Source: Gallionella sp.
Lineage (GTDB): Bacteria; Pseudomonadota; Gammaproteobacteria; Burkholderiales; Gallionellaceae
Assembly: GCA_028707275.1 (NCBI GenBank)
Contig: JAQTUP010000002.1
Span: 433,198 to 497,197 of the forward strand
Length of the DNA: 64,000 nt
Direction of reading: 5' to 3'
Of this stretch, positions 16,524-26,185 are shown piece by piece. The notes beneath the pieces are model-generated. The model was not told the DNA's origin, made no database searches, and was given only the letters and a program-made list of their open reading frames with translations. The position numbers and the translations under genes were made by a program. How positions within the stretch are numbered: position 1 is the first letter of the stretch; each line of letters begins with the position of its first letter.

Positions 16524-18692
16524 ATGAACGACGATTCATCTGAATTAAACCGGTCGATGCAGCGAACGAGTTCACATGCCGATCATCCGGGCGGCTGGCT
16601 GTCATACGGGTATTACCTGCTGCCACTGCTGATATGGAGCGCGCTGGTTGGCTCTTCCCTGTTTTTCTCCCTGCGCCACCTGCAAGAGTCCTCTGTCGAA
16701 CTGACCACTGCTCAGGGCAGAAAAATATTTGCACTCATCCAGGCTGTGCAAATATGGAACGCCGAGCACGGCGGAGTCTATGTCCCGCAAACCGGGCGCA
16801 CCCCGCCCAACCCGTATCTTAACAAGTCCACACGCTCCGCCTTCACGAACGGAGGACAGGCGCTCACCCTGTTAAATTCAGCCTATATGACCCGGCAGCT
16901 TGCAGGCGTAGTCGAACGCGAAGCCGGAATCCGCATACGCATGACCAGCACGAAACCGGTCAATCCCGTTAATAAAGCCGATGCATGGGAGACGCTGGCA
17001 CTGCAAGCCTTCGAGCGCGGAGCACAACAGGAGGCGCTCGGCCTGGACAGCGCGACCGGCACGGCGCGCTACATCGCGCCGCTGTATGTCGAACCATCAT
17101 GCATGCCCTGCCATGAAAAATACGGGGATAAACCGGGTGATCTGCGCGGCGCCCTCAGCGCGCAATGGTCTGCACAGCCCATTTTGTCGACGACGCGCGC
17201 CGGGTTGCGCAGCAGCATCCTGATTCACACCCTCACCTGGCTGCTGGTCTCGGTTTTTCTGACAGTCGTGATCCGTCGACTGTTGAACAACCATGCCACT
17301 ATCATACGAACTCAGGCATCGCTGTCTGCCTTGAATGCAGAACTGGAGGCGACCGTGAAAGAACGCGCCAGACAACTGATGGCCTCGGCGCAGACATTGC
17401 AAACTATCAGCAGCCACTCGCCCGGGATCGTGTACCAATACTTGTTACGCCCTGACGGCAGCTGCGCGATCCCCTATGCAAACGAGCAGTTCTACGAGGT
17501 ATTTGGCCTGCGCCCTGAAGAGGTGCGCAACAATGCTGCGCGCATGCTCGAAATTGTGCACCCGGATGACCTGGCCGACTTCGTCTCCTCCACACGTTTT
17601 TCCGCGCGCGACATGACGCCGTGGCAGCATGAATTTCGCATCCGGGATGCGCTGGGGCGGGAACGCTGGTTATTCGGCGACACGGTGCCGCAGCCATCCG
17701 ATCACGGACTGATAATCTGGAACGGATTTATCACCGATATCACCCCGCGCAAACGGGCGGAAGCTGAATTGCGCCAACACAAGGTCATCATTGAGACAGC
17801 TCAGGATGGATTCTGGATGGTCGATACAAACGGATACTTACAGGAAGTCAACCAGGCCTATGCTGACATGACAGGCTACACCACCGAAGAGTTGCTCAAA
17901 ATGCACGTGAGCGAGCTGGAAGTCAGCGAGCAGAGCGCTGAAATCAAGGCGCACATCGAAAAGCTCTTCACGGTAGGACATGAAGTGTTCGAGACGCGCC
18001 ATCGCCACAAACAGGGGCACCTGATCGACGTCGAAATGTCCGCCACTTACATGCGGGAATTCAAGATATTCTTTGTCTTCTGTCGCGACATCACCCGGCG
18101 CAAGCAGGTCGAAAAGAACCTGATCGAGAGCGAAGAACGCTTCCGCCATCTGGCCGATTATGATGCTTTGACCAAACTGCCCAACCGGCGACTGCTGGCC
18201 GACAGAATGGCAGCGTCTATCGCCGGCAGCCACAGAAGCGGCTGTTATGGCGCGCTGATGTTCCTGGACCTTGATAATTTCAAACCGCTCAACGATCTGC
18301 ACGGACATCATACGGGGGATCTGCTTTTGCTGGAGGTGGCCGACCGACTCAAAAAATGCGTACGGGAAGTCGACACCGTCGCGCGTCTGGGAGGAGACGA
18401 GTTTGTTGTGCTGCTCGCAGAGCTGGATCAGGGCAGAGAAAAATCACGCGAAGAGGCGCAATTCATCGCAGAAAAGATACGCGCCCATCTCTCGGCGCCC
18501 TATGTGCTGGGAGTGCCAGGAGACGGAAAACACATCGAACATCATTGCAGCGCAAGCATAGGCGTGGTGCTGTTCACGGGGCACGAGCATTCGCAGGCGG
18601 ATATATTCAAGTGGGCGGACATCGCGATGTACCAGGCCAAGAAATCGGGACGCGACCAAATTTGCTTCCACGAACAATCAGATGAACCTTAA
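16524..18692 (+). CDS. Membrane diguanylate cyclase with DUF3365 haem-type sensor, two PAS domains and GGDEF
   Basis: A protein of 722 residues. A transmembrane helix (about 35-55) leads to a periplasmic DUF3365 / Tll0287-like domain with CMPCH at residues 193-197, a c-type haem-binding motif, then a second helix near 245-265. Two PAS domains follow (about 300-410 and 420-540). A GGDEF domain ends the protein, with the signature intact (residues 623-627). It probably makes cyclic di-GMP in response to redox or gas sensed at the haem. The start at 16524 begins with a hydrophilic cytoplasmic tail; the open frame upstream lacks homology. No EAL domain is present. Confidence 0.88.
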   Translation: MNDDSSELNRSMQRTSSHADHPGGWLSYGYYLLPLLIWSALVGSSLFFSLRHLQESSVELTTAQGRKIFALIQAVQIWNAEHGGVYVPQTGRTPPNPYLNKSTRSAFTNGGQALTLLNSAYMTRQLAGVVEREAGIRIRMTSTKPVNPVNKADAWETLALQAFERGAQQEALGLDSATGTARYIAPLYVEPSCMPCHEKYGDKPGDLRGALSAQWSAQPILSTTRAGLRSSILIHTLTWLLVSVFLTVVIRRLLNNHATIIRTQASLSALNAELEATVKERARQLMASAQTLQTISSHSPGIVYQYLLRPDGSCAIPYANEQFYEVFGLRPEEVRNNAARMLEIVHPDDLADFVSSTRFSARDMTPWQHEFRIRDALGRERWLFGDTVPQPSDHGLIIWNGFITDITPRKRAEAELRQHKVIIETAQDGFWMVDTNGYLQEVNQAYADMTGYTTEELLKMHVSELEVSEQSAEIKAHIEKLFTVGHEVFETRHRHKQGHLIDVEMSATYMREFKIFFVFCRDITRRKQVEKNLIESEERFRHLADYDALTKLPNRRLLADRMAASIAGSHRSGCYGALMFLDLDNFKPLNDLHGHHTGDLLLLEVADRLKKCVREVDTVARLGGDEFVVLLAELDQGREKSREEAQFIAEKIRAHLSAPYVLGVPGDGKHIEHHCSASIGVVLFTGHEHSQADIFKWADIAMYQAKKSGRDQICFHEQSDEP

Positions 18693-18748
18693 AACTTCAC
18701 TCATCCAAGCCTGTCAGCCCAGGCTGACGCTATTCACAAGGGTCGATC

Positions 18749-20851
18749 ATGGACGCGCCTGACAACCGGGAATTCATTGAAAAAACGATCAACGAACTTC
18801 GGTCGATCAGCGTCCGGCTGGACGACGAGATCGACAGGCGCCTTCAGGTTGAGGAAACTAACCGGCGCGACAATGCCTTCAGCCGTGAACTGATTGCGGC
18901 GCTTCCCGGCATCTTCTACGTGATCAATCGGAACGGACGACTCCTGATGTGGAATCGCAGGTTACATGAGGTGCTCAAGATAGATGAAAACGAGATCGCC
19001 CATACCGACCCCTTAGACTTTTTCGAGGATGAAGATAAGGCCATTATCAAAAACGCGATCCGTAAAGCCTTTGAAACCGGCGCCGCCACTGCGGAAGCGG
19101 CAATTCGGACGAAAGATGGCATGCGTATCCCCTACCATTTTTCCGGGCAGCGCGTGGAGCATATCGGCGAACCTGTTTTGATCGGCCTGGGCCTGGACAT
19201 CAGCGCTCAGCGTGAAAACATGCGAATCACAGAAGGATTACTGCTGCGCAACCAGACGCTGATGCACAATTCGATGGAAGGCATCCATATTCTGGATATT
19301 GATGGCAACGTGCTCGAAGTCAATGAAGCCTTCTGTCGCATGCTGGGATACAGCCGGGAAGAAATCATGAGGCTCAATGTAACGGACTGGGACAATCAGT
19401 TTACGCCCGAGGAAATGCACTCAAGGCTCAGCCATTTCATAGGAAAGAGCGGGATTTTCGAAACGGTGCACCGGCATCGCGATGGTACGCTGATCGATGT
19501 CGAAATTTGCGCGACCGGCATTGAGCTCGACGGCGTGGGCTACCTGTTTGCCTCAAGCCGGGACATTACCCTGCGCAAGCGGATACAGTCCGCGATGATG
19601 CGTCATGAGCAGGTGATCGAAACGGCGATGGACGGCTTCTGGATGACTGATGCAAAAGGGGTGCTGGAAGAGGTCAACGAGGCCTATGCGTTCATGTCCG
19701 GCTACACAAGACAGGAATTGGTGGGCATGCACATCAGCGACCTGGAAGAATCCGAACAAATGGAAGACGTCAGGGCGCACCTCAAGAAGATTATCGCCCA
19801 GGGCTCCGACAGATTCGAGACTAGGCACCGGCACCGGGACGGTCATATTATCGACATAGAGGTGTCAGCCACCTTCATGCCGGAATGTCAGAAATGCTTC
19901 GTGTTTTGTCACGACATCACACAGCGCAAGATAGCCGAACAGGCGATACGCATTGCAGCTGCGACCTTCGAGACACATGACGGCATCCTCATTACAGACG
20001 CAAAAGGCCACATCCTCCGTGTCAATCGCGCGTTTACCGGGATTACCGGCTACACCGCAGAAGAAGCTATCGGCCAAAATCCGCGCTTCATGAAATCCGG
20101 TCGGCATGACCGCAGGTTTTACGTCGAAATGTGGCAACAATTGCGGCATGCGGGCGTATGGTCCGGCGAAATCTGGGATAAACGCAAGAATGGAGAAATT
20201 TACCCGAAATGGATGACTATCTCTGCCGTGAAAAATGAACTGCACGAGACGACCCAATACGTCGCTATCTTCAGCGACATCACCGAACGCAAACGAGCCG
20301 ATGAGGAAATACGCAACCTGGCTTTTTATGATCCACTGACCCAGCTGCCCAACAGGCGCTTGCTCATTGAACGCCTGTGCGCCGCCCTGCCGACCTCTGC
20401 ACGACATTGCGATTACGGCGCGGTGATGTTTATCGACCTGGACAGATTCAAGACACTCAACGATACCTTAGGACACGATTGCGGTGATCTGATGCTGATA
20501 GAGGTCGCCCGGCGCATCAAGTCCTGCGTACGCGAAATGGACACGGTGGCCAGATTGGGCGGCGATGAGTTTGTCGTACTGATCGAAGGCGCCAGTACCA
20601 AAAAACCGGATGCGTACGACAAGATCTGCACCATTGCCGAAAAAATCCGCGAAGCGCTCACCCAGCCATACCGGCTGAAGGATCACCTGCATCACAGTTC
20701 TCCCAGCATCGGCGTCACCCTGTTTCACGGCAACGAGGTAACGGCTGACAACCTGTTACAACATGCTGACCTGGCGATGTATCAGGTGAAGAACAACGGG
20801 AGAAACGCGGTATGCTTCTTCGACCAGACAACAGAAAACACCAAGAGGTAA
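18749..20851 (+). CDS. Cytoplasmic multi-PAS diguanylate cyclase
   Basis: A protein of 700 residues with an N-terminal coiled-coil-like helix, four PAS/PAC units (about 45-155, 165-285, 290-400 and 405-530) and a C-terminal GGDEF domain with GGDEF at residues 604-608. No membrane helix is seen. PAS units 2 and 3 closely resemble the PAS just before the GGDEF of the upstream gene (for example ETRHRHxxGHxIDxEVSATFM), so the two genes share domains by duplication. It lies 56 bases downstream and is probably cotranscribed. The ligand of the PAS units is unknown. Confidence 0.88.
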   Translation: MDAPDNREFIEKTINELRSISVRLDDEIDRRLQVEETNRRDNAFSRELIAALPGIFYVINRNGRLLMWNRRLHEVLKIDENEIAHTDPLDFFEDEDKAIIKNAIRKAFETGAATAEAAIRTKDGMRIPYHFSGQRVEHIGEPVLIGLGLDISAQRENMRITEGLLLRNQTLMHNSMEGIHILDIDGNVLEVNEAFCRMLGYSREEIMRLNVTDWDNQFTPEEMHSRLSHFIGKSGIFETVHRHRDGTLIDVEICATGIELDGVGYLFASSRDITLRKRIQSAMMRHEQVIETAMDGFWMTDAKGVLEEVNEAYAFMSGYTRQELVGMHISDLEESEQMEDVRAHLKKIIAQGSDRFETRHRHRDGHIIDIEVSATFMPECQKCFVFCHDITQRKIAEQAIRIAAATFETHDGILITDAKGHILRVNRAFTGITGYTAEEAIGQNPRFMKSGRHDRRFYVEMWQQLRHAGVWSGEIWDKRKNGEIYPKWMTISAVKNELHETTQYVAIFSDITERKRADEEIRNLAFYDPLTQLPNRRLLIERLCAALPTSARHCDYGAVMFIDLDRFKTLNDTLGHDCGDLMLIEVARRIKSCVREMDTVARLGGDEFVVLIEGASTKKPDAYDKICTIAEKIREALTQPYRLKDHLHHSSPSIGVTLFHGNEVTADNLLQHADLAMYQVKNNGRNAVCFFDQTTENTKR

Positions 20852-20884
20852 CTTTCGGAAAAAGCGCCGTGAAGCGTCTGCCCC

Positions 20885-21154
20885 GCCAGCTTACAACAGG
20901 TACCTCACCGCATACTTGCCCGCGTCCGGGTTCGCCGTGCCGCTCGGCAGCAGCGCCGGGTTCGGGTCGCCGTTGACCTGCGCGGTGATCGAGCCCAGGT
21001 GGTCCTTGAGATAATACTCGATCACGCGGCTGCGCGGGGTTCCGGCCATGTCGGTGCTCTGAATGGCGGCGCCGAGTGCGTTGGTGTGGGTGACGTATTT
21101 GCCGAACATCGCCCACATTTTCCAGGCACCCCCACGTGCGGTGCATGCGTGCAT
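20885..21154 (-). pseudogene. Decayed Rhs core fragment (module F)
   Basis: Holds FGKYVTHTNALGAAIQSTD through NPDAGKYAVRYL, about 70 residues of the Rhs core seen complete in the other modules. Its upstream part (MHACTARGGAWKM) comes from the conserved sequence next to repeat J1, so about 330 bases are deleted between the two parts. It ends in unrelated DNA next to the cyclase gene. It has no tip and no immunity gene. Confidence 0.8.
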
Positions 21155-21155
21155 A

Positions 21156-21183
21156 TTGGAATGTTAGCACAGGCACCTAAGCG
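21156..21183. repeat. J1 joint repeat, copy 1
   Basis: TTGGAATG followed by GTTAGCACAGGCACCTAAGC, one base different from the other copies. It lies at the 5' side of the decayed module F. Confidence 0.85.
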
Positions 21184-21386
21184 GGGTATGTCAAAGTTAA
21201 ATAGTTTTCTATGCTAATCAACAAGATAGGTTCTGCGATGAAAACCGAATGATTGGCACCATCCCGGCAGGTGTTTCGGACGATGCAGATGACAGGGGCG
21301 GCATTTCAGACTCAAGCGATACCTGCTGCCAGGTTCGCTGCCCCCAGGAGCCACACCCCCGTCGGCAGAAATACCTCCTGCCAACG

Positions 21387-21410
21387 GTCGTCATCTACAA
21401 TTCAATGGTA
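21387..21410. repeat. J2 joint repeat, copy 1
   Basis: Core GTCGTCATCTACAATTCAAT, followed by a doubled AATGGTAGACCCCGAACC. The last codons and stop of the module E immunity gene are read from it. Confidence 0.8.
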
Positions 21411-22229
21411 GACCCCGAACCCCTGCAATGGTAGACCCCGAACCTCCGAGTTTTCGTCACTTAACCAATCCCTTATTTTCAGCAGTGCGCGATTTAAAGC
21501 TACATCTGATCTTGATAAATACAAGCCTTTATGATTCGCAGTACCCAGTTGTTCAAGAAAAGAGTTTAGTAATTTACAAGCCTCGTCTTTGCGCCCCATT
21601 TGAGCGAGAAGCAAAACAGCAAAGACAAACTTGTTTGAAGAACGGGGGCCATCTGATTTCACCCAATGAGATTTCTTATAGGCATCTAGGTGTATGAGAT
21701 AGGAATAAACATCTTGAGGGCTTTTAAAACGCTCTGCCCACGGCTTCCCATAGCGATTCCAATCAACAACCCAAGCATTCGCTTCTATCTGTGATGCTCT
21801 ACCATTTGTTAAAGTCCATCTAGGATTATTTCCTGTCACTTCATTCCATTTCAAATGACTCAGATCGACAACATAGATGCTAGTTATATCCTTAAAACAT
21901 CCCCATTCTATTTGCTCAAAATTTCGATCCCAAATATTAATCAGCTTATCTATGGAAGAGATATATTTAGAACATACAATTATTGAACAATCAAAGCTGT
22001 AAACGTCTTCGGATAATTGAGCGCCACTTGAAAAATCGAGTACAACACACAAGCTTTCATCAATATCTTTTCTACATGCTAGGGAGTGCGGATCTTTTCC
22101 CATTTTCTGCTCGGGTACAAATCCCTCGCTAATTAAATACTCAAAAATCAACTCAAACGTTTTAGGTTTTGCAGCGCCCCAGACTTTAGCCACTCCTGAA
22201 GGATTGACGAATTTCAAATTCCCGATCAT
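21402..22229 (-). CDS. Putative immunity protein of Rhs module E (3' end fused to J2)
   Basis: A soluble protein of 275 residues whose ATG overlaps the stop of the module E toxin (ATGA), the typical arrangement of a cognate immunity gene. The N-terminal 60 residues have a helix-rich block (AKPKTFELIFEYLISEGFVPEQ) and the C-terminal 80 residues look like a helical repeat (NKFVFAVLLLAQMGRKDEACKLLNSFLEQ). I do not recognise the family with confidence. The last dozen residues (GLPLQGFGVYH) are encoded by joint repeat J2, so the native C-terminus was probably lost by recombination. It is AT-richer than the Rhs core. By position it should neutralise the possible nuclease tip. Confidence 0.65.
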   Translation of the reverse strand: MIGNLKFVNPSGVAKVWGAAKPKTFELIFEYLISEGFVPEQKMGKDPHSLACRKDIDESLCVVLDFSSGAQLSEDVYSFDCSIIVCSKYISSIDKLINIWDRNFEQIEWGCFKDITSIYVVDLSHLKWNEVTGNNPRWTLTNGRASQIEANAWVVDWNRYGKPWAERFKSPQDVYSYLIHLDAYKKSHWVKSDGPRSSNKFVFAVLLLAQMGRKDEACKLLNSFLEQLGTANHKGLYLSRSDVALNRALLKIRDWLSDENSEVRGLPLQGFGVYH

Positions 22230-23878
22230 TGTAAACCTCCCGATTCGAATAACAGCATCGCTCCCGTGCCTACCGCCCCCAAACCAAACCTAACCATACT
22301 TGCCACACCACTAGCCCCCATTACTCTTACTGCAGTCCTCGCCGCTCTGCCCACCAATGTCCCAGAAAGTCTAATTCCAAGCATTCTGAACCCTTGCTGT
22401 TCGCCCAGAGAAACTCCTGCTTCAAGTCCTAATTTTGCTGCTCGCTCGCCACTAACAATTGAAATATCTCCAGCTTCAAAGGCCGAGTTGAACATTAATC
22501 GCTGTGATGGTGACAACTTCGCATGCATACCATCTTTAACCTCGCTGATGAGAATCATATCGTCTTTTACAGCAAGGGAATCTGCAATTACCGTCATAGT
22601 TTGCCCTTCGGAACTCGTAACTAGTAGAGCGACACCTTTTTGTACTTTATAACCATTTTCTTCCAAATAAGCTATATCCTTTGCCTCTGCATGAGCCCAA
22701 TGGTTAAATAAATACCCAAACGCCCCAGTCATCGCGCCGTTCTGGAATTTCCCGCCACCTAAAACAGATGCTGTGCCGCCGAGTATCGCATATTTAAAAG
22801 TTTGACCTGCGGTATTCCAATCATTGCCAAATTTCGGCCCGGCAAACTCAGCGAACCCTGCTGACAATGCTCCGCTACCGCAGTCACCGCCCGTCGCCGA
22901 AGCGCCTACACACCCAGCGACTGCATGTGCCATCACCTTGCCGAAGTCACCAGCTGGAATGCCCCGGGTCAATGAACCTGCCCCGTAGAACAATCCCGCC
23001 GACAGCATGCCCGGCCCGACGCCGCTCCAGCCAGATGCAATACCTCCAGCTATTCCCCCTGTGGCTACCGCACCAGCGAAACTACCATTAAGCAATCCAC
23101 CAACACCGCCCAACCATGCTCCCACCGCAATGCCGATAATGCCCCGCGCCGTCCTGGTATCGATAATACCGGCAGCACGACCGACTACTGCTGCGGCAAT
23201 TGCCCAAATGCACATCGGACATTGCCCGCTCGCGTCGGTGAAGGATAGCGGGTTGTTACCCACATAGCTGTAGCGGTTGTAGTACTGCAAATCCGCAGCA
23301 TCGGGAATCATGAAGTCCGCGCTGACAAACCTCGCCATCACCGGGTCATAGAGCCGCCCGTTCATGTGGATCAGGCCGACCGAATCCAGCATCTCGTGCC
23401 CGGTAAAGCCGTGGTACATGTCCGGGTTATTGAGCAAGCCGTTCGGGTCGGCCGCGCCGTCAGGATGGCGCCGTTTGCCCCACACGTCGTATGACAGGTA
23501 CCTCACCGCATACTTGCCCGCGTCCGGGTTCGCCGTGCCGTTCGGCAGCAGTGCCGGGTTAGGGTCGCCGTTGACTTGGGCTGTGATCGAGCCCAGGTGG
23601 TCTTTCAGGTAATACTCGATCACGCGGCTGCGCGGGGTTCCGGCCATGTCGGTGCTCTGGATGGCGGCGCCGAGTGCGTTGGTGTGGGTGACGTATTTGC
23701 CGAACATCAACCCGCCCGCATACAGGTAGTGCTCGTATTCGATGCTGCCATCGGCCTTGACGCGCTTCTCGAAGTGCAGGCCGGTGTCGTACCTTGGGCT
23801 CAGGACATGGACGGCGCTGCCGTCCGCCTGGTATTCGACGGTGCGTTCGTGCCGTGCCAGAACGCGGCTAACCACCAA
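22226..23878 (-). CDS. Orphan Rhs C-terminal module E, possible PD-(D/E)XK nuclease tip
   Basis: Up to 550 residues: Rhs core end (1-220, with [17 protein letters not shown] and [17 protein letters not shown]), a glycine-rich type 1 linker (about 225-385) and a unique tip. The tip has a block near residue 450 (ADSLAVKDDMILISEVKDGMHAKLSPSQR) whose Asp and Glu-x-Lys spacing resembles PD-(D/E)XK nucleases; this is an inference. The frame opens after a TAA with only TTG or GTG available as start and no ribosome site seen, so it may not be expressed alone and may act as a donor for a full-length rhs gene elsewhere. It overlaps its immunity gene by 4 bases. Confidence 0.75.
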   Translation of the reverse strand: MVVSRVLARHERTVEYQADGSAVHVLSPRYDTGLHFEKRVKADGSIEYEHYLYAGGLMFGKYVTHTNALGAAIQSTDMAGTPRSRVIEYYLKDHLGSITAQVNGDPNPALLPNGTANPDAGKYAVRYLSYDVWGKRRHPDGAADPNGLLNNPDMYHGFTGHEMLDSVGLIHMNGRLYDPVMARFVSADFMIPDAADLQYYNRYSYVGNNPLSFTDASGQCPMCIWAIAAAVVGRAAGIIDTRTARGIIGIAVGAWLGGVGGLLNGSFAGAVATGGIAGGIASGWSGVGPGMLSAGLFYGAGSLTRGIPAGDFGKVMAHAVAGCVGASATGGDCGSGALSAGFAEFAGPKFGNDWNTAGQTFKYAILGGTASVLGGGKFQNGAMTGAFGYLFNHWAHAEAKDIAYLEENGYKVQKGVALLVTSSEGQTMTVIADSLAVKDDMILISEVKDGMHAKLSPSQRLMFNSAFEAGDISIVSGERAAKLGLEAGVSLGEQQGFRMLGIRLSGTLVGRAARTAVRVMGASGVASMVRFGLGAVGTGAMLLFESGGLQ

Positions 23879-24060
23879 CGATTTAGGCTGGGTGGTTTGT
23901 TAAGGCTTGTTAAAGAGCGGTGCTGCTGAAAACTGCCGAATCTACACTCGTGAAACTAAAAAAATTATTATTTCGAAGTGGAATATCATGCAGCATATTG
24001 ATTAATATAGTTATAATACACATTTTCCAGGCGCCACAACACGCGGCGCATGCGTGCATG

Positions 24061-24088
24061 TTGGAATGTTAGAACAGGCACCTAAGCG
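24061..24088. repeat. J1 joint repeat, copy 2
   Basis: TTGGAAT followed by GTTAGAACAGGCACCTAAGC. It separates the 3' end of the module D immunity gene from the conserved upstream DNA of module E. Confidence 0.88.
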
Positions 24089-24485
24089 CGTGTTTACGCT
24101 TCTGCTGCATTACCCATCGAACCAATATGCACACCGTATATCCTGCCAACGCCGATTGGAGAACGCAGAGCGTTTCGTAAGCAAGAAATACCGTATCACC
24201 AGGTGACAGCGGGTGTGAAGTTACAACGGGGAAGAGAACCGGCTCAATGAGTCGCCTGATTGGCAAGTGAATCGCGTTCCATAACTGCATTGCGGAATCA
24301 GCGATGCCCCACCATGTGCCAAGAGGCACAACAGTCTCTTTTGCCCGGCTCCAGGCAACAGCATGTAGACCAAGCAACCAAAGTAGATCAACCGCCGCAA
24401 ACGAGAACGCCCAGGCCATTGGTCTTGTCGCCCACAGCCATCGACCTTCATTTACTGCCGAGACTCCTTCCACTTGACGAGGCAT
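24069..24485 (-). CDS. Putative membrane immunity protein of Rhs module D
   Basis: A protein of up to 138 residues with three hydrophobic segments (about 22-44, 55-75 and 95-122) and a basic C-terminal tail. It begins on the base after the toxin stop, so the two genes are tightly linked. A membrane-bound immunity protein would suit a toxin that acts at or crosses the inner membrane. The last few codons run into joint repeat J1, so the end may have been altered by recombination. No family recognised. Confidence 0.6.
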   Translation of the reverse strand: MPRQVEGVSAVNEGRWLWATRPMAWAFSFAAVDLLWLLGLHAVAWSRAKETVVPLGTWWGIADSAMQLWNAIHLPIRRLIEPVLFPVVTSHPLSPGDTVFLAYETLCVLQSALAGYTVCILVRWVMQQKRKHALRCLF

Positions 24486-25271
24486 TTATAGCCCCCGTCC
24501 ATGATCAGTTACTGCACGCACGGGACCGGCAGAATTTAGCTGGCGAGCAATCGTATTTTCGTAGTTAATTGCGGCGTGGTAATTACTTCTATACCCCATG
24601 TATCCACCCGAAAGGTAGGTATATCCATGGCCCAATTCGTGACCCATAAGTCTCTCCGTTGATGGCACAAATGACCGCCCACTAGTATCGGTAAATTGAA
24701 CTTTTGAGGACTTGTCGACCGTCATGATCACCGTTGCCGATGGAGCTGATCGGCCAATCAATCTATCCCAAAAGGAAAGCGATGGTTGCTGAATTTGTGT
24801 CATCCCACCGCCAGCACTTTCAGGCACTGATCCGACATCAATGTAGTAGGTGGTATTTGGATCCGCAGCCATCGCGTCCAACATTGTTCGCGCCTGAGCT
24901 GACCCGGCTCGAAGCCTTTCGACATAAGAACCCGCAGCCTGTGAATGCGCCAACTTGTTAAAGAGATACCCATATGCCCCCGTCATCGCACCATTGGCAA
25001 ACTTCCCACCACCTATCACCGATGCCGTGCCGCCCAAGACTGCCCGAGCCACCACCCCGTCGTATTTGCCCAGATTGCCGCCGACGCCCTCTGAGAAACC
25101 TGCCGTCATCGCCCCCCTGCCGCAACTCCCCCCGCTCGCCATAGCTCCCGCACAACCCGCCGCCGCATGGGCCATGACCCGACCGATACCTCCATGCACC
25201 CACGGCCCTGTTCCGGTTTCTGCGAGCTCCGCTCCGCCCATAGTGCCCGCGAAGCTCCCCGTCCCATAGAA
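24486..25271 (-). pseudogene. Truncated Rhs module D with HELGH metallopeptidase tip
   Basis: Only the linker and tip remain: the frame begins in the middle of the linker (FYGTGSFAG) where joint repeat J2 cuts it, so the Rhs core is gone. The linker is type 2, shared with module B (GGAELAETGTGPWVHGG). The tip of about 150 residues carries MGHELGHGYTYLSGG, a zinc metallopeptidase HExxH motif, and a downstream NYENTIARQL block, like M91/NleD-type effector peptidases. A start at the internal ATG at 25241 is possible. It is adjacent to its membrane immunity gene. Named a pseudogene because the delivery part is lost. Confidence 0.7.
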
Positions 25272-25273
25272 CA

Positions 25274-25300
25274 GTCGTCATCTACAATCAATGGTAGACC
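25274..25300. repeat. J2 joint repeat, copy 2
   Basis: GTCGTCATCTACAATCAATG, lacking one T relative to the other copies. It fuses the truncated module D linker to the 3' end of the CdiI-like gene. Confidence 0.8.
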
Positions 25301-25772
25301 TCATCGATTCTGCTTGGCGTTTCGCCTCCTCATGCTTTATAAGTTGCAAACAATGTCCAAATAGCGAAAAATGCTCCAAGGGCTCAGCCCACTCTGAAAC
25401 GCTTCCAGTAGATTTTTGTGTTCGAGGCCTCACAAAATCAAACATATTCTCCGCATTGATTTTGTCGCGGATATTCTCAAGTATTAGCAACTGCTCTTGA
25501 ATAACTACTGAATCACCTGTTGAATAGATCGGCCACCAGTGTAAGTAGGCTGCGTCAAATCCATTAAAACCTGTGACTATGGCTGCTCTTTTAGGCTGTT
25601 GCGCAGTTACCAAACTAATCGCATCAAGCCAGGATTGTTCATAATCATGTTCATCCCAGCGCCCTATCGGGGCATCAAATACCTCAGCATTCCCGTCAAA
25701 AGTAATTACTCCACTTCGGAATATTTGGCCTTCCTGCAAAAATCTTTCCCCTATAAAAGCACAGCTAAACAC
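25278..25772 (-). CDS. Orphan CdiI-like immunity protein
   Basis: A protein of 164 residues. RWDEHDYEQSWLDAISLV, AAIVTGFN, HWWPIYSTGDSVVIQEQLL and SVSEWAEPLEHF match the conserved pattern of a CdiI immunity family of contact-dependent inhibition loci. The GTG start at 25772 has a very strong ribosome site (AAGGAGG), so this gene is built for expression even though no toxin partner lies upstream. The final residues (STIDCR) and the stop are read from J2. An orphan immunity gene of this type can protect against kin or neighbour strains. Family call from remembered pattern. Confidence 0.68.
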   Translation of the reverse strand: MFSCAFIGERFLQEGQIFRSGVITFDGNAEVFDAPIGRWDEHDYEQSWLDAISLVTAQQPKRAAIVTGFNGFDAAYLHWWPIYSTGDSVVIQEQLLILENIRDKINAENMFDFVRPRTQKSTGSVSEWAEPLEHFSLFGHCLQLIKHEEAKRQAESMRSTIDCR

Positions 25773-25842
25773 TATTACCTCCTTATCTTCCTAGTAGGTA
25801 GTCATTGAAAAGATGAGGGATGGGAGCGTCCTAATTGACAAT

Positions 25843-26037
25843 CTATTCGGGCTGTTTTTGTCTATCAATAACAAGATGACTATCTACTAGATTTTCCATG
25901 GGTAATTTTTTTCCGAATCCGATGCTAAGGCTGCGAAGCCTTCCTAACCGTTGGCGACAACAAGACGATCCAATCATGCCAATGATCGCCGATCGCGCTG
26001 CGCTATCCGGAATAAATTCTTCGTTATGTTCGCTCAT
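25843..26037 (-). CDS. Small putative immunity protein, probably truncated
   Basis: A protein of 64 residues starting MSEHNEEFIPDSAARSAIIGMIG. Its ATG overlaps the stop of a toxin-tip remnant by ATGA, like the other toxin-immunity pairs here, so it is likely the cognate immunity gene of a lost toxin. It ends abruptly after DRQKQPE. The middle (LRSLSIGFGKKLP) suggests the start of a longer beta-rich domain. No family recognised. Confidence 0.5.
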   Translation of the reverse strand: MSEHNEEFIPDSAARSAIIGMIGSSCCRQRLGRLRSLSIGFGKKLPMENLVDSHLVIDRQKQPE

Positions 26038-26183
26038 TTCCCTATTTTGTTTATCCAGTTAGGTACTGCTTTTCCTGTCTCTTCATAAAGCTGCATCACA
26101 TCCTGCCTTAATTCCTGAGCAGTACGATCCACGATCCACAACCGGACACTAGCGGGCAGATTTACAAAATGATCGCAGTGAAG
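26034..26183 (-). pseudogene. Remnant of a Rhs toxin tip
   Basis: An open stretch of about 49 codons containing DHFVNLPASVRLWIVDRT and EETGKAVPNWINKIGK before a TGA that overlaps the start of the small immunity gene. It begins 2 bases after the end of the module C immunity gene and has no core or linker. It looks like the last 45-50 residues of a toxin whose front was deleted. Confidence 0.6.
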
Positions 26184-26185
26184 AC

